Positions 14,552 to 21,082 of a stretch of DNA of 44,127 nucleotides are shown here, in pieces. The DNA lies in the IMG/VR virus record IMGVR_UViG_3300038701_000417, positions 1 through 44,127 of that record; one strand, written 5' to 3'. The translations under genes were made by a program, and so were the position numbers. The notes below the pieces were generated by a model. It ran no database searches, had not been told where the DNA came from, and saw only the letters and a program-made list of their open reading frames with translations. This stretch comes from a virus. Positions within the stretch are counted from its first letter, which is position 1; every line of letters begins with the position of its first letter.

Positions 14552-15100
14552 TTACCCTCCAAACATTGCAAAGGCGGCTTGCGCGTTGCCTTTTGTGTTG
14601 TAAACGTCTATGCGGCGGCTTGTGTCGCTTATTATTAGCAAGCTACCATCGTCAAAATAATATGCCGTTGCGTGTTGGTTTAGTTTACGCTTTCCGGCTT
14701 TGCCTTCTATATTAAAGGCTGATAGCGTTTTAATGCGCTTTGCCTCCGCATAGGCTTTATTGTGCCACACTTCCGGCGTTATGCGTTCGCTGTATGCCTC
14801 AACTGTTATTGCAAGCTCAATCAAACGATTATGCGGTTTGCAACCTGTAGGCATATTGTTAGTTAAGTCTTTCAGGTTTTCGCGTATGTTCTCTATAAAA
14901 CATAGCTCTTGCAGTTCTGCCGCTCCGCTTAGGTTTTCCGTTGCTGGAACAATTGCACCATTAAACAAGCGTGCTTTCTTTTTCGCTTCATGCCTGTTTG
15001 TGTAAATGGCGCGTTTGCCGCTCAATGTGCATTGCAAAAACCCGTCTTTATATTCTGGCCGCTCTTCTTGGCCTTCCCGTGCTTGAATCCAATAATACAT
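14552..15100 (-). CDS. Protein of unknown function, 182 residues
   Basis: I do not recognise this soluble-looking protein. It begins MYYWIQAREG, has a basic stretch (RHEAKKKARLF, about 37-47), a helical middle and a C-terminal half with short strands (TAYYFDDGSLLIISDTSRR). Three Cys are scattered without a CxxC pair. The leader AGAGGATTAAAACTATG is identical over 17 bases to that of the gene at 18367 on the other strand. It lies four bases after the 84-residue gene. Codon use in the block (frequent GCA, TTG, AAA, GCG) differs from the flanking genes by eye. Confidence 0.7.
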   Translation of the reverse strand: MYYWIQAREGQEERPEYKDGFLQCTLSGKRAIYTNRHEAKKKARLFNGAIVPATENLSGAAELQELCFIENIRENLKDLTNNMPTGCKPHNRLIELAITVEAYSERITPEVWHNKAYAEAKRIKTLSAFNIEGKAGKRKLNQHATAYYFDDGSLLIISDTSRRIDVYNTKGNAQAAFAMFGG

Positions 15101-15104
15101 AGTT

Positions 15105-15359
15105 TTAATCCTCTTCTTGTTCGTATTGTTCTAGCGCGTTATGCTCTTCGCGCCACGCAACATATTCATAGATTGCCTTGTCATGCTTCTTATTGATTAC
15201 AATATCAAGTAGCATGTTATAGACAAACTGATAGTTGCTTTTGTCAAATGCGAAGTTGCGAAGCTCCGCGCCCATCATTTCATTGCAATGCTCTTTTGCT
15301 TTCTCTATGCAATCGTGTTTAGAGCCGTCGCGCAATGTGAAGTTTATTATTGCTTTCAT
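15105..15359 (-). CDS. Protein of unknown function, 84 residues
   Basis: The product MKAIINFTLRDGSKHDCIE... is a small mostly helical protein with a short N-terminal strand pair, a Cys-rich helix (DCIEKAKEHCNEMMG) and an acidic end (EQYEQEED). GGGGGA lies at normal distance from the ATG at 15359. No family is recognised. Close packing (four and nine-base gaps) shows it belongs to the same transcript as its neighbours. Confidence 0.7.
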   Translation of the reverse strand: MKAIINFTLRDGSKHDCIEKAKEHCNEMMGAELRNFAFDKSNYQFVYNMLLDIVINKKHDKAIYEYVAWREEHNALEQYEQEED

Positions 15360-15368
15360 GCTTCCCCC

Positions 15369-16334
15369 TTATGGATAAATTTCTAGTTGCCGCGCAACGC
15401 GTTCGACTTCCTGCCACTCTATGAAGTGGCAACCCGCTGTAACGTCACCATTTGCCGCAATCTTATCAACTGCATAATGCCCTAAGTGTATGCTTTTTCC
15501 GTTGCGTATCCATTGCGCTTTGTTTTCGCGTGCAAGGCGGATAAACTTAAATGCTTTCTTTCCATGCTCAATAGGAAAGATTGCGCCTTTAGTGGTGTAT
15601 ATGTTGCCGTCACTTTCAGGCCGCATATATACCTTTTTAACCTTAAATAGCGCGTTTGTTTGCTCATAGTTAAGTTTATCGCCGCGCTTGAATGCTTCTA
15701 TTGCATCCTTTGCCGCTTCCTCAAGTTCCGCTTGTCGCTTCTTTTCAGCCTTGGCGCGTTTAGCGTTTTCGCGTTTAATGTCCGCCGCGTGCTTTGCAAT
15801 GACGCTTTCGTGATCGTTCTGCAACTCTTCTATGCGACGTGCTACAATAGCGGGCATTTTAAGGCCGTAAAACTCTAACACGGTTTTTGCTTGATCGTAT
15901 GCCTTGCAAGCCTCGTTTATGTCATCGTGTAACAATTCAGCTTTGCGACGCTTTGCCGCGCTCTTTGCTTGCGTTGTGATTGTTTCAAGCAAGTATTGCT
16001 GAATAGTCTTTTTTAAGTCACGCTTAAAGTGTGTCATGTGCTTATACTCAAAGCACTTTAACACCTCTGTAGGCAAATAGACTTGCGTATAGTGCATAGT
16101 TGCACGCCAAGCATGTGACTGATGTTTGCATGTGCTAACGCTGTAACTTGTGTTATTCAGTAATGCCAGTTCGCCGCCTTTGTCATTCTTTGCAATAACG
16201 CCTAGCGGGTAGTGATTGCCATAGCTATACACTATTGCGCCGTCAAAGTAGATATTACTTGCTTCGCCGTATGGTTGATTTTGTTGCGCCCAAACGTGGC
16301 AAACTTCTGCATGTGATGAAAATTTACGTTTCAT
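15369..16334 (-). CDS. Protein of unknown function with long coiled coil, 321 residues
   Basis: This is the largest gene of the block. The N-terminal ~90 residues (FSSHAEVCHVWAQQNQPYGEAS, read in parts, then NIYFDGAIVYSYGNHYPLG) resemble a domain I have seen in many phage hypothetical proteins but cannot name safely. The middle (about 120-225) is a Lys/Glu/Ala-rich coiled coil. The C-terminal part has a repeat of the same type of short motif (SDGNIYTTKGAIFPIEHGKK). No enzyme motif is visible. AAGGGG precedes the ATG. A structural or inhibitor role is possible; nothing in the sequence decides. Confidence 0.75.
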   Translation of the reverse strand: MKRKFSSHAEVCHVWAQQNQPYGEASNIYFDGAIVYSYGNHYPLGVIAKNDKGGELALLNNTSYSVSTCKHQSHAWRATMHYTQVYLPTEVLKCFEYKHMTHFKRDLKKTIQQYLLETITTQAKSAAKRRKAELLHDDINEACKAYDQAKTVLEFYGLKMPAIVARRIEELQNDHESVIAKHAADIKRENAKRAKAEKKRQAELEEAAKDAIEAFKRGDKLNYEQTNALFKVKKVYMRPESDGNIYTTKGAIFPIEHGKKAFKFIRLARENKAQWIRNGKSIHLGHYAVDKIAANGDVTAGCHFIEWQEVERVARQLEIYP

Positions 16335-16362
16335 AATAAACCCCTTTATATATGATTAGTAG

Positions 16363-16500
16363 TTAATTGATATTATGTGCTGCAAGGCATGTTTCATAAC
16401 TAACTTGCGTTTGCGCCTTGCAATCCTCAAACGCTTGCCCTTCAATCATGCCTACAATGATTATGCAAGCAATTATGATTATCGTGATTATTGTATTCAT
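16363..16500 (-). CDS. 45-residue membrane peptide
   Basis: The ATG at 16500 has AGGAGG eight bases upstream. The product begins MNTIITIIIIACIIIVGM, a single very hydrophobic helix, followed by a short polar tail with two Cys (EDCKAQ...YETCLAAHNIN). It may be a membrane peptide or a small secreted peptide. It lies between the 52-residue gene and the 321-residue gene in the same orientation. The strong ribosome binding site is the main evidence that it is real. Confidence 0.65.
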   Translation of the reverse strand: MNTIITIIIIACIIIVGMIEGQAFEDCKAQTQVSYETCLAAHNIN

Positions 16501-16511
16501 GGTTAAGCCTC

Positions 16512-16670
16512 CTATTTTGTTACGCTGCAAACGTCGCCTAATTCAATTATGGCAATGCCTGTTTGGTTTGGTTTATGCTTTGCAATCCATTGCTTTGCTT
16601 CCCATTCCCAATTAAAGCGCTTTGTGCTTAGTAGTTTATCATTTGTTTGATCTAGTATTATATAACCCAT
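16512..16670 (-). CDS. 52-residue protein of unknown function, first gene of the block
   Basis: The product MGYIILDQTNDKLLSTKRFNW... continues with WEAKQWIAKHKPNQTGIAIIELGD, a small strand-helix-strand unit of the type often seen as an independent phage protein. AAGGG lies 9-10 bases before the ATG at 16670. It is the first gene downstream of a consensus promoter at 16706-16734, and only 11 bases separate it from the next gene's start. Confidence 0.65.
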   Translation of the reverse strand: MGYIILDQTNDKLLSTKRFNWEWEAKQWIAKHKPNQTGIAIIELGDVCSVTK

Positions 16671-16705
16671 TGTTAAAACCCTTGTTTGTGTTATTCAATA
16701 AAGCT

Positions 16706-16734
16706 AGTATATAACGTACGTTCTAGCATGTCAA
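16706..16734 (-). promoter_or_regulatory. Near-consensus sigma70 promoter of the unknown operon
   Basis: On the minus strand TTGACA (16734-16729), a 17-base spacer and TATACT (16711-16706) match consensus at 6/6 and 5/6. Transcription would begin near 16699 and read the six genes down to 14269. This strong unregulated-looking promoter suggests expression independent of the phage programme. Confidence 0.85.
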
Positions 16735-16740
16735 TAGTTT

Positions 16741-17340
16741 ATTTGCATATAATGCGTTTTTATTTGTACGATGTAACTATGCTTTTATAGTGTTCGATAT
16801 AGAGTATTCTATAACTGAATTATTGTTATATATCAATAGCTTATAATAGAAATATAGAATATATAGAAATATAGACACATCGAACACGCTGCATAAGCTC
16901 TTAGTGTTCGGATGAAGGATAATTTTTGTTTGCGCTCTAATGTTCGCTTAAATGTTCAAATGACACTGATAAAAATCTATAAAATCTATATAATCTATAT
17001 ATATGTAAATAACACTTGTAAAACAGTCACTTAGCTATGATCGTACTTCTATACTAATTCTATACAGCAACTATATAAACGGCCTTAGCTATGTGCTATG
17101 TAGCGCATGTGCTGAGTGTGGCGCGTGCCGCATGTGTGGGCATATTGGATAGCGCTTAATGTTTGTTGCATTGCATCACATAAATTAAATAACGTACAAT
17201 AAACAAAGCCTCTTGCCTTGCCCCCTATGCCCTTGCCTTATGTCGTACGCTGCACCCCCCTACACCCCGAAACTGGCACGCATCTTGCTCCCCCCTGCTA
17301 CCGAAATAGAGAGCGAGATTCAAAACCTTTATCGTATATT
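16741..17340. other. AT-rich non-coding region, candidate origin or control region
   Basis: No open reading frame with a ribosome binding site is visible. The first 320 bases are very AT-rich, with tandem ATCTATA-like runs (about 16975-17005) and TATAGAA runs (16850-16875). TGTTCG or its complement occurs at 16791, 16881 (CGAACA), 16905 and 16941, with TGTTCA at 16953. From 17221 to 17295 there are four runs of 4-6 C. Such a mix of AT-rich DNA and short repeats is common in origins, but no initiator gene adjoins it, so the call is tentative. Confidence 0.45.
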
Positions 17341-17345
17341 ACATA

Positions 17346-17429
17346 GTATCGAACGAAAAATAGAGGGGAGGACGAAATAAAGTATTGACAATAGAATCGA
17401 ACGTAGTAAAGTATGTCGTATCGAACGAA
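17346..17429. repeat. Three TCGAACG repeats around an early promoter
   Basis: TCGAACG occurs at 17349, 17397 and 17421, spaced 48 and 24 bases. The outer two are part of an identical 12-mer GTATCGAACGAA (17346-17357 and 17418-17429). They flank the TTGACA box at 17385, so they may be regulator sites. Confidence 0.55.
17385..17412 (+). promoter_or_regulatory. Probable early promoter
   Basis: TTGACA (17385-17390), a 16-base spacer and TAAAGT (17407-17412) match consensus at 6/6 and 4/6. It would drive the small genes from 17461 onward. Confidence 0.55.
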
Positions 17430-17460
17430 TAACCGTACGATAAAACAAAGGATGATTATT

Positions 17461-17655
17461 ATGGATGCTATAACATTTAAGAACGGAGTCGTGGCTGCCT
17501 CCTACGAAGCACAGGACGAAGTTAGTGACGAACGATACGAGATAGCCATTAACGAACAGACCATACGAATGAGTGCCGCTGAGTGGCGACAGTTCGTACA
17601 ACTGACGAATACGCTTACCAATTATGTTAAGCGCGAACTGAAAAACGATAAGTAG
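17461..17655 (+). CDS. Small early protein of unknown function, 64 residues
   Basis: The product MDAITFKNGVVAASYEAQDE... has an N-terminal strand region and a C-terminal helix (AEWRQFVQLTNTLTNYVKREL). In-frame ATGs also exist at 17413 and 17452, but AAAGG at 17447-17451 is placed best for 17461. No family recognised. It is the first gene of a plus-strand early cluster. Confidence 0.7.
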   Translation: MDAITFKNGVVAASYEAQDEVSDERYEIAINEQTIRMSAAEWRQFVQLTNTLTNYVKRELKNDK

Positions 17656-17663
17656 GGGGAGGT

Positions 17664-17864
17664 ATGATCGACGCTACTTTAATAACGAATGCCTTTAAGC
17701 AATTCGAGGCGGAAAGCGAGGTAAAAAATTTCGCTCCGCATTATGTTTCTGTCAACGTACAGCGTGCGAGTGACGGACGTGTTATCATGGACATCGAGGG
17801 CCGACGTGATAATATGACTGAGTATGTGTCCTCACCAACCATAATCGTACCAGAGAAGGAATAA
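17664..17864 (+). CDS. Small early protein of unknown function, 66 residues
   Basis: The gene has a strong GGGGGAGG site just before the ATG and starts nine bases after its neighbour's stop. The product MIDATLITNAFKQFEAESEV... has a helix then two strands (YVSVNVQRASDGRVIMDIEG). No family is recognised. Its position suggests early expression. Confidence 0.7.
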   Translation: MIDATLITNAFKQFEAESEVKNFAPHYVSVNVQRASDGRVIMDIEGRRDNMTEYVSSPTIIVPEKE

Positions 17865-17868
17865 GACC

Positions 17869-18309
17869 ATGAAAACGACTACCTACATCTATAACGAAAA
17901 GTATGAAGTTGAATATAACGAAGAACGCGACGAATGGGAGGCGTGCGGACTACATATCTCAGCGCCATCACTCAAAGCGCTCAAAAAGAAGATAATGGAG
18001 CTTGATAAGTCAGCACGTCGTGTGGGCAAGATACCATTACTTTATCTGGGCGGGTATCGTGGCGTTGAAGAGGTCAAGGCCACGTTGTTGTCTGAAGATC
18101 GGAAAGAGGTCTTCGTAATAGACAGCGACGGAGATCGGCGCAAACGTACGCTTAATAACATGATTGCAGATACCGAAGAAAACCGGGCCACGATAAAAGA
18201 GGCGGCTGCACTGCAATGCGAGGCTGATCGGCTGCGTAGACAGTCGAGCGAGCTTAAAGATAGTATTGTTCGTGTATCTGTTGAAGACCTGCTCGAAAAT
18301 AAGTCTTGA
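17869..18309 (+). CDS. Early protein of unknown function, 146 residues
   Basis: The N-terminus (TTTYIYNEKYEVEYNEERDEW, in parts, then ACGLHISAPSLKALKKKI) looks like a small HicB-like strand-strand-helix unit; this is a loose impression. The C-terminal ~50 residues are a charged coiled coil (EENRATIKEAAALQCEADRLRRQ, in parts). No enzyme motif. The stop lies within the palindrome/promoter that serves the next gene. Confidence 0.7.
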   Translation: MKTTTYIYNEKYEVEYNEERDEWEACGLHISAPSLKALKKKIMELDKSARRVGKIPLLYLGGYRGVEEVKATLLSEDRKEVFVIDSDGDRRKRTLNNMIADTEENRATIKEAAALQCEADRLRRQSSELKDSIVRVSVEDLLENKS

Positions 18310-18333
18310 CGAATTTCGTCAAACGTATATTAT
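18306..18333 (+). promoter_or_regulatory. Promoter overlapped by a TGACGAA/TTCGTCA palindrome
   Basis: TTGACG (18306-18311), a 16-base spacer and TATTAT (18328-18333) form a good promoter (5/6 and 5/6). TTGACGAA-T-TTCGTCAA (18306-18322) is a perfect 17-base palindrome over the -35 box and spacer. The half-sites are the same as in the divergent control region at 11188-11206. A common regulator is likely. Confidence 0.7.
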
Positions 18334-18366
18334 CCAGTTTCCAACCAACCAAAGAGGATTAAAACT

Positions 18367-18807
18367 ATGAATAAAATAAATGTAAGTCTGAAGGTATTAC
18401 GCAGCGTTCCGTTGGACATTGTGCCTGAAGAGTACAAAGATGTCATTGAGCAGTTGCTTCAAGACATGGAGGGTAAGGACGATGCCCTATTAACTATCGC
18501 CACTAACGACGAAGTGTTCAAAGCATTCGTACAACGCGCTGAAAAAACTTTCTTCGCGGCCAAAGAAGAGGCGAAGCAGGATGTCGCTGCAAAGTATCTC
18601 TGCACATGTGTAGTGGCTTACTCTTGCCAGTCCTGCGGCGTGGAATACGAGGACGAACCAGTATCAGCTATTGCCGATACACCCCAGAAGGCGCAGCACG
18701 AATTATTACAAACTGTTATGACGGGGATTATTGCCTCACGACTCGTGCAGTGTGAGCAGGGCTATATTAAAACACTAACAACAGAAGAGGTGAAAGAAAA
18801 CGCATGA
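18367..18807 (+). CDS. Early protein of unknown function with cysteine motif, 146 residues
   Basis: The product is mainly helical, with a central YLCTCVVAYSCQSCGVEY segment (about residues 78-95) holding four Cys that could bind a metal ion. No family is recognised. The leader CCAACCAACCAAAGAGG is shared with the SSB-like gene on the other strand, and AGAGGATTAAAACTATG is identical to the leader of the gene at 15100. Its own operator-promoter precedes it, so it heads a transcript running to about 21290. Confidence 0.72.
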   Translation: MNKINVSLKVLRSVPLDIVPEEYKDVIEQLLQDMEGKDDALLTIATNDEVFKAFVQRAEKTFFAAKEEAKQDVAAKYLCTCVVAYSCQSCGVEYEDEPVSAIADTPQKAQHELLQTVMTGIIASRLVQCEQGYIKTLTTEEVKENA

Positions 18808-19013
18808 ACGGTAAGAAAGCAAAGCGCTTACGCGCAGAGGCACAACGGCTAACTGTCGGACTGCCTTGGGAACGGTACCAACGCAATAAACGCAAGGGTA
18901 TGAATAAAGAGGGCAAAGAATTAGCCTTGCCCGGCACCGTTCGTTTAGACCCAACCTGCGGTAAAGGTGTTTACCGCGCATTAAAGCGAGGTACCCATGT
19001 CCAAGCATCCTAA
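18804..19013 (+). CDS. Small basic protein, 69 residues
   Basis: The start overlaps the preceding stop as ATGA. The product is strongly basic (GKKAKRLRAEAQRL, ERYQRNKRKG, RALKRGTH), so nucleic acid binding is plausible, but no family is recognised. A copy of the GGTACC repeat (18979-18995) is embedded in its last codons, where its GAGG doubles as the ribosome binding site for the next gene. It overlaps that gene by 17 bases. Confidence 0.7.
   Translation: MNGKKAKRLRAEAQRLTVGLPWERYQRNKRKGMNKEGKELALPGTVRLDPTCGKGVYRALKRGTHVQAS
18979..18995. repeat. Seventh copy of the CATTAAA-GGTACC repeat
   Basis: CATTAAAGCGAGGTACC differs from units 4 and 5 of the 13852-13951 array at two of 17 bases. It lies just upstream of the ATG at 18997. 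The copy at 8983-8998 also touches a start codon, on the other strand. Confidence 0.75.
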
Positions 19014-19221
19014 CGCAAAATGGTTGGCCAAGTGCGAATTTGCCACGCTGGTCCACCAAAACGGTAAAATGGTCAAAGAGATCGTTGTGGGTAACTGGGA
19101 GTACGAATCCCATAGCTTATACGATCTCTGCGATGAAATTAACGCTTACGCACGTCAAGAGGAAATATCGGCTGGTCGGCCAGTATTCCCACACGATGTG
19201 ATGATACGGGAGTTGAAGTGA
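18997..19221 (+). CDS. Small early protein of unknown function, 74 residues
   Basis: The product MSKHPNAKWLAKCEFATLVHQNGKM (in parts) has two short strands and a helix with YDLCDEINAYARQEEI. No family recognised. It overlaps the genes on both sides (17 bases upstream, one base downstream), so all three are probably translated from one message. Confidence 0.7.
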   Translation: MSKHPNAKWLAKCEFATLVHQNGKMVKEIVVGNWEYESHSLYDLCDEINAYARQEEISAGRPVFPHDVMIRELK

Positions 19222-20126
19222 TGTATAAACAATACAAAAACCACAAGTTCCGACCAAGCACGTTAGAGCTTATTGAGAAGGCCGAAGCAATCATTCAGGA
19301 GTACGCAGAACAGGGCTACACGCTAACGCTCCGTCAATTGTATTATCAGTTTGTATCGTTGAACGCCATCGAGAATAGTGAGCGAAGTTACAAGCGTCTG
19401 GGCAACACGATAACGAAGGCACGCGAGGCCGGGATACTCAGTTGGACATCAATTGAAGATCGTAACCGAACCGCGCATCGTCCTTACGTCGAGGAGAGCG
19501 TGCAGCGGATATTGAACGATCTTCCTTACGAATTTCATGCCGATTTCTGGGCCGACCAGCCTTATTATATTGAGGTTTGGGTTGAGAAGGAAGCACTGGG
19601 CAATGTTCTCGAACGTGCGTGCCAGAAGTGGAAACTGCCACGTATGGCGTGTAAGGGATACCTGTCTGCATCCGAGGCGTGGCGAGCGGGGCAGCGATTC
19701 CAGCAAGCCATCGCAGAGGGTAAGGAAACCCTGCTTATTCACTTAGGCGACCATGACCCATCAGGTTTAGACATGACCCGCGATAATCAGGAGCGAGCTT
19801 CGCTGTTTGCTGAGGATTTTGTAGGTGTGAACCGTTTGGCCCTTAACATGGAACAGGTTACACGTTATCGGCCACCGCCCAACCCCACAAAGGTCACTGA
19901 CAGCCGGGCTGCGGATTATATGCAGCGGTACGGTGAGACATCGTGGGAGTTAGACGCGCTGAAGCCGCAGGTCATCGTTGATCTGGTGAATGATGCTGTA
20001 ACCCCGCTGATCGACATGGAAGCATGGGATGCCGCACAGGATAAGCAGGACCACAACCGCGAACTGCTTTCCGGGGTCGGCGACCACTGGGAAGAGATCA
20101 AGGATATGATCTCGGATGGCGCGTAA
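19221..20126 (+). CDS. TOPRIM-domain protein related to topoisomerase VI A-type folds
   Basis: The 301-residue product has an N-terminal winged-helix-like region with LTLRQLYYQFVSLN (about 36-49) and TKAREAGILSWTSIEDRNR (about 69-87), then a TOPRIM pattern: a conserved Glu in YIEVWVEKEAL (about 115-125) and Asp-x-Asp in LGDHDPSGLDM (about 174-184). Many phages carry proteins of this form, whose role is not settled; the fold is shared with Topo VI A, Spo11 and JetD-type nucleases. It may cut or rejoin DNA. The start at ATG 19221 (GGGAG 8 bases upstream) is preferred to GTG 19218. No TopVIB-like ATPase partner is present. Confidence 0.75.
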   Translation: MYKQYKNHKFRPSTLELIEKAEAIIQEYAEQGYTLTLRQLYYQFVSLNAIENSERSYKRLGNTITKAREAGILSWTSIEDRNRTAHRPYVEESVQRILNDLPYEFHADFWADQPYYIEVWVEKEALGNVLERACQKWKLPRMACKGYLSASEAWRAGQRFQQAIAEGKETLLIHLGDHDPSGLDMTRDNQERASLFAEDFVGVNRLALNMEQVTRYRPPPNPTKVTDSRAADYMQRYGETSWELDALKPQVIVDLVNDAVTPLIDMEAWDAAQDKQDHNRELLSGVGDHWEEIKDMISDGA

Positions 20127-20490
20127 CGGCGCTGATAAGGTGCGGTGGCACCGCGTAACCGAACACTGGCTACGACAACGGCATGATAGCAACGTCAAAG
20201 CTGGATACTCTAATATGGCGAAGTGGATTGAGTTCTGCTTCGTCCTATTAGAGAAAGGTTATTGCGTATGGGTTACTGAGTCCTTGTCCACAAAGTCAAA
20301 ATATGTTTATATAGCTGAGACAGTTAGAGGAAACCGATATAAGGTACGTTTTAGCGACCATAGACCGAACAAGTGGGCGGAACAACAGAACGACTGCGAT
20401 TTCTACGTCGGCATAGGACATCGCGGCACAAACACAACACTCGGAGCAATAAGGTCGGTTGATCTATTCTTTAAGGGAGTATCGAAATGA
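20116..20490 (+). CDS. Early protein of unknown function, 124 residues
   Basis: The product MARNGADKVRWHRVTEHWLRQ... begins with a basic helix and has a strand-rich second half (KYVYIAETVRGNRYKVRFSDH). A GIGHRGTNTTLGAI segment near residue 100 resembles a small conserved unit in phage hypotheticals, with no known function. It overlaps the TOPRIM gene by 11 bases and ends in ATGA shared with the next small gene. Confidence 0.7.
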   Translation: MARNGADKVRWHRVTEHWLRQRHDSNVKAGYSNMAKWIEFCFVLLEKGYCVWVTESLSTKSKYVYIAETVRGNRYKVRFSDHRPNKWAEQQNDCDFYVGIGHRGTNTTLGAIRSVDLFFKGVSK

Positions 20491-20618
20491 AAGAGGTAGT
20501 GGTAGGATTGATTTTAGGGTTGGCTCTAATCAACGGCTTTGGTCTTTCCACCACTACAGCTATTATAGTTGCCTTTATTATTGCTTTGGTCTATTACATC
20601 GTACAGAGGATAACATGA
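20487..20618 (+). CDS. 43-residue two-helix membrane peptide
   Basis: This small gene has AAGGGAG eight bases before its ATG, which overlaps the previous stop as ATGA, and its own stop overlaps the next start in the same way. The product MKEVVVGLILGLALINGFG... has two hydrophobic stretches (VVVGLILGLALI and TAIIVAFIIALVYYIV) with a short polar turn. It is placed in the early cluster, far from the lysis genes, so it is not an obvious holin. Function unknown. Confidence 0.65.
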   Translation: MKEVVVGLILGLALINGFGLSTTTAIIVAFIIALVYYIVQRIT

Positions 20619-21082
20619 ACCCAGAAGAGTTAGCGAAGAAGGGTAGCGAACACGCTCACCAGACTGCTATATTTGCTTGGCGCAATATGGCCTTAATGCA
20701 CGGCATCGCGGCGGCTTATGATATGAAGTGCTACGATAGCCAAGAGTATGCCATGTCTGCTTACGGCACACATGACCGCGTAGACGACTTCGAGACGATC
20801 ATCGCTATACCGAACGGCGGCGCACGACATAAGGCTGTCGCAGCCAAGATGAAAGCCGAAGGACAGAAGAAAGGCGTGTCAGATATATTCTGGCCTCAAC
20901 CTGTAGGCACAAAACACGGACTATGGATTGAGTTAAAGCCGGACAGTAAAAAACCGATGAAGAAAGAGCAAGTTGAGTGGCTTGAGAAAATGAATAATAA
21001 ATTGTATGTCGGCGTTCGGTGTGATGGCTGGCAACAAGCGGTGGCAACATTAACTGCATATATGGATGGTAACTATGGGTAA
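20615..21082 (+). CDS. VRR-NUC domain nuclease
   Basis: The 155-residue product starts at ATG 20615, with AGAGG six bases upstream; a longer reading upstream would run through the membrane peptide gene. It has the VRR-NUC pattern: IPNGGARHKAVAAKMKAEG (about 65-83), KKGVSDIFW with Asp90, and LWIELK with Glu106 and Lys108, the PD-(D/E)XK catalytic set, followed by a QVEWLEKM helix. Such small proteins act as structure-specific or Holliday-junction nucleases. It probably helps resolve DNA before packaging or during replication. Confidence 0.87.
   Translation: MNPEELAKKGSEHAHQTAIFAWRNMALMHGIAAAYDMKCYDSQEYAMSAYGTHDRVDDFETIIAIPNGGARHKAVAAKMKAEGQKKGVSDIFWPQPVGTKHGLWIELKPDSKKPMKKEQVEWLEKMNNKLYVGVRCDGWQQAVATLTAYMDGNYG

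Noticed and set aside
16842-16847. Perfect TATAAT in the AT-rich region, possible plus-strand promoter
   Set aside because: No recognisable -35 element at 16-18 bases and no gene close downstream; in such AT-rich DNA it is likely chance.
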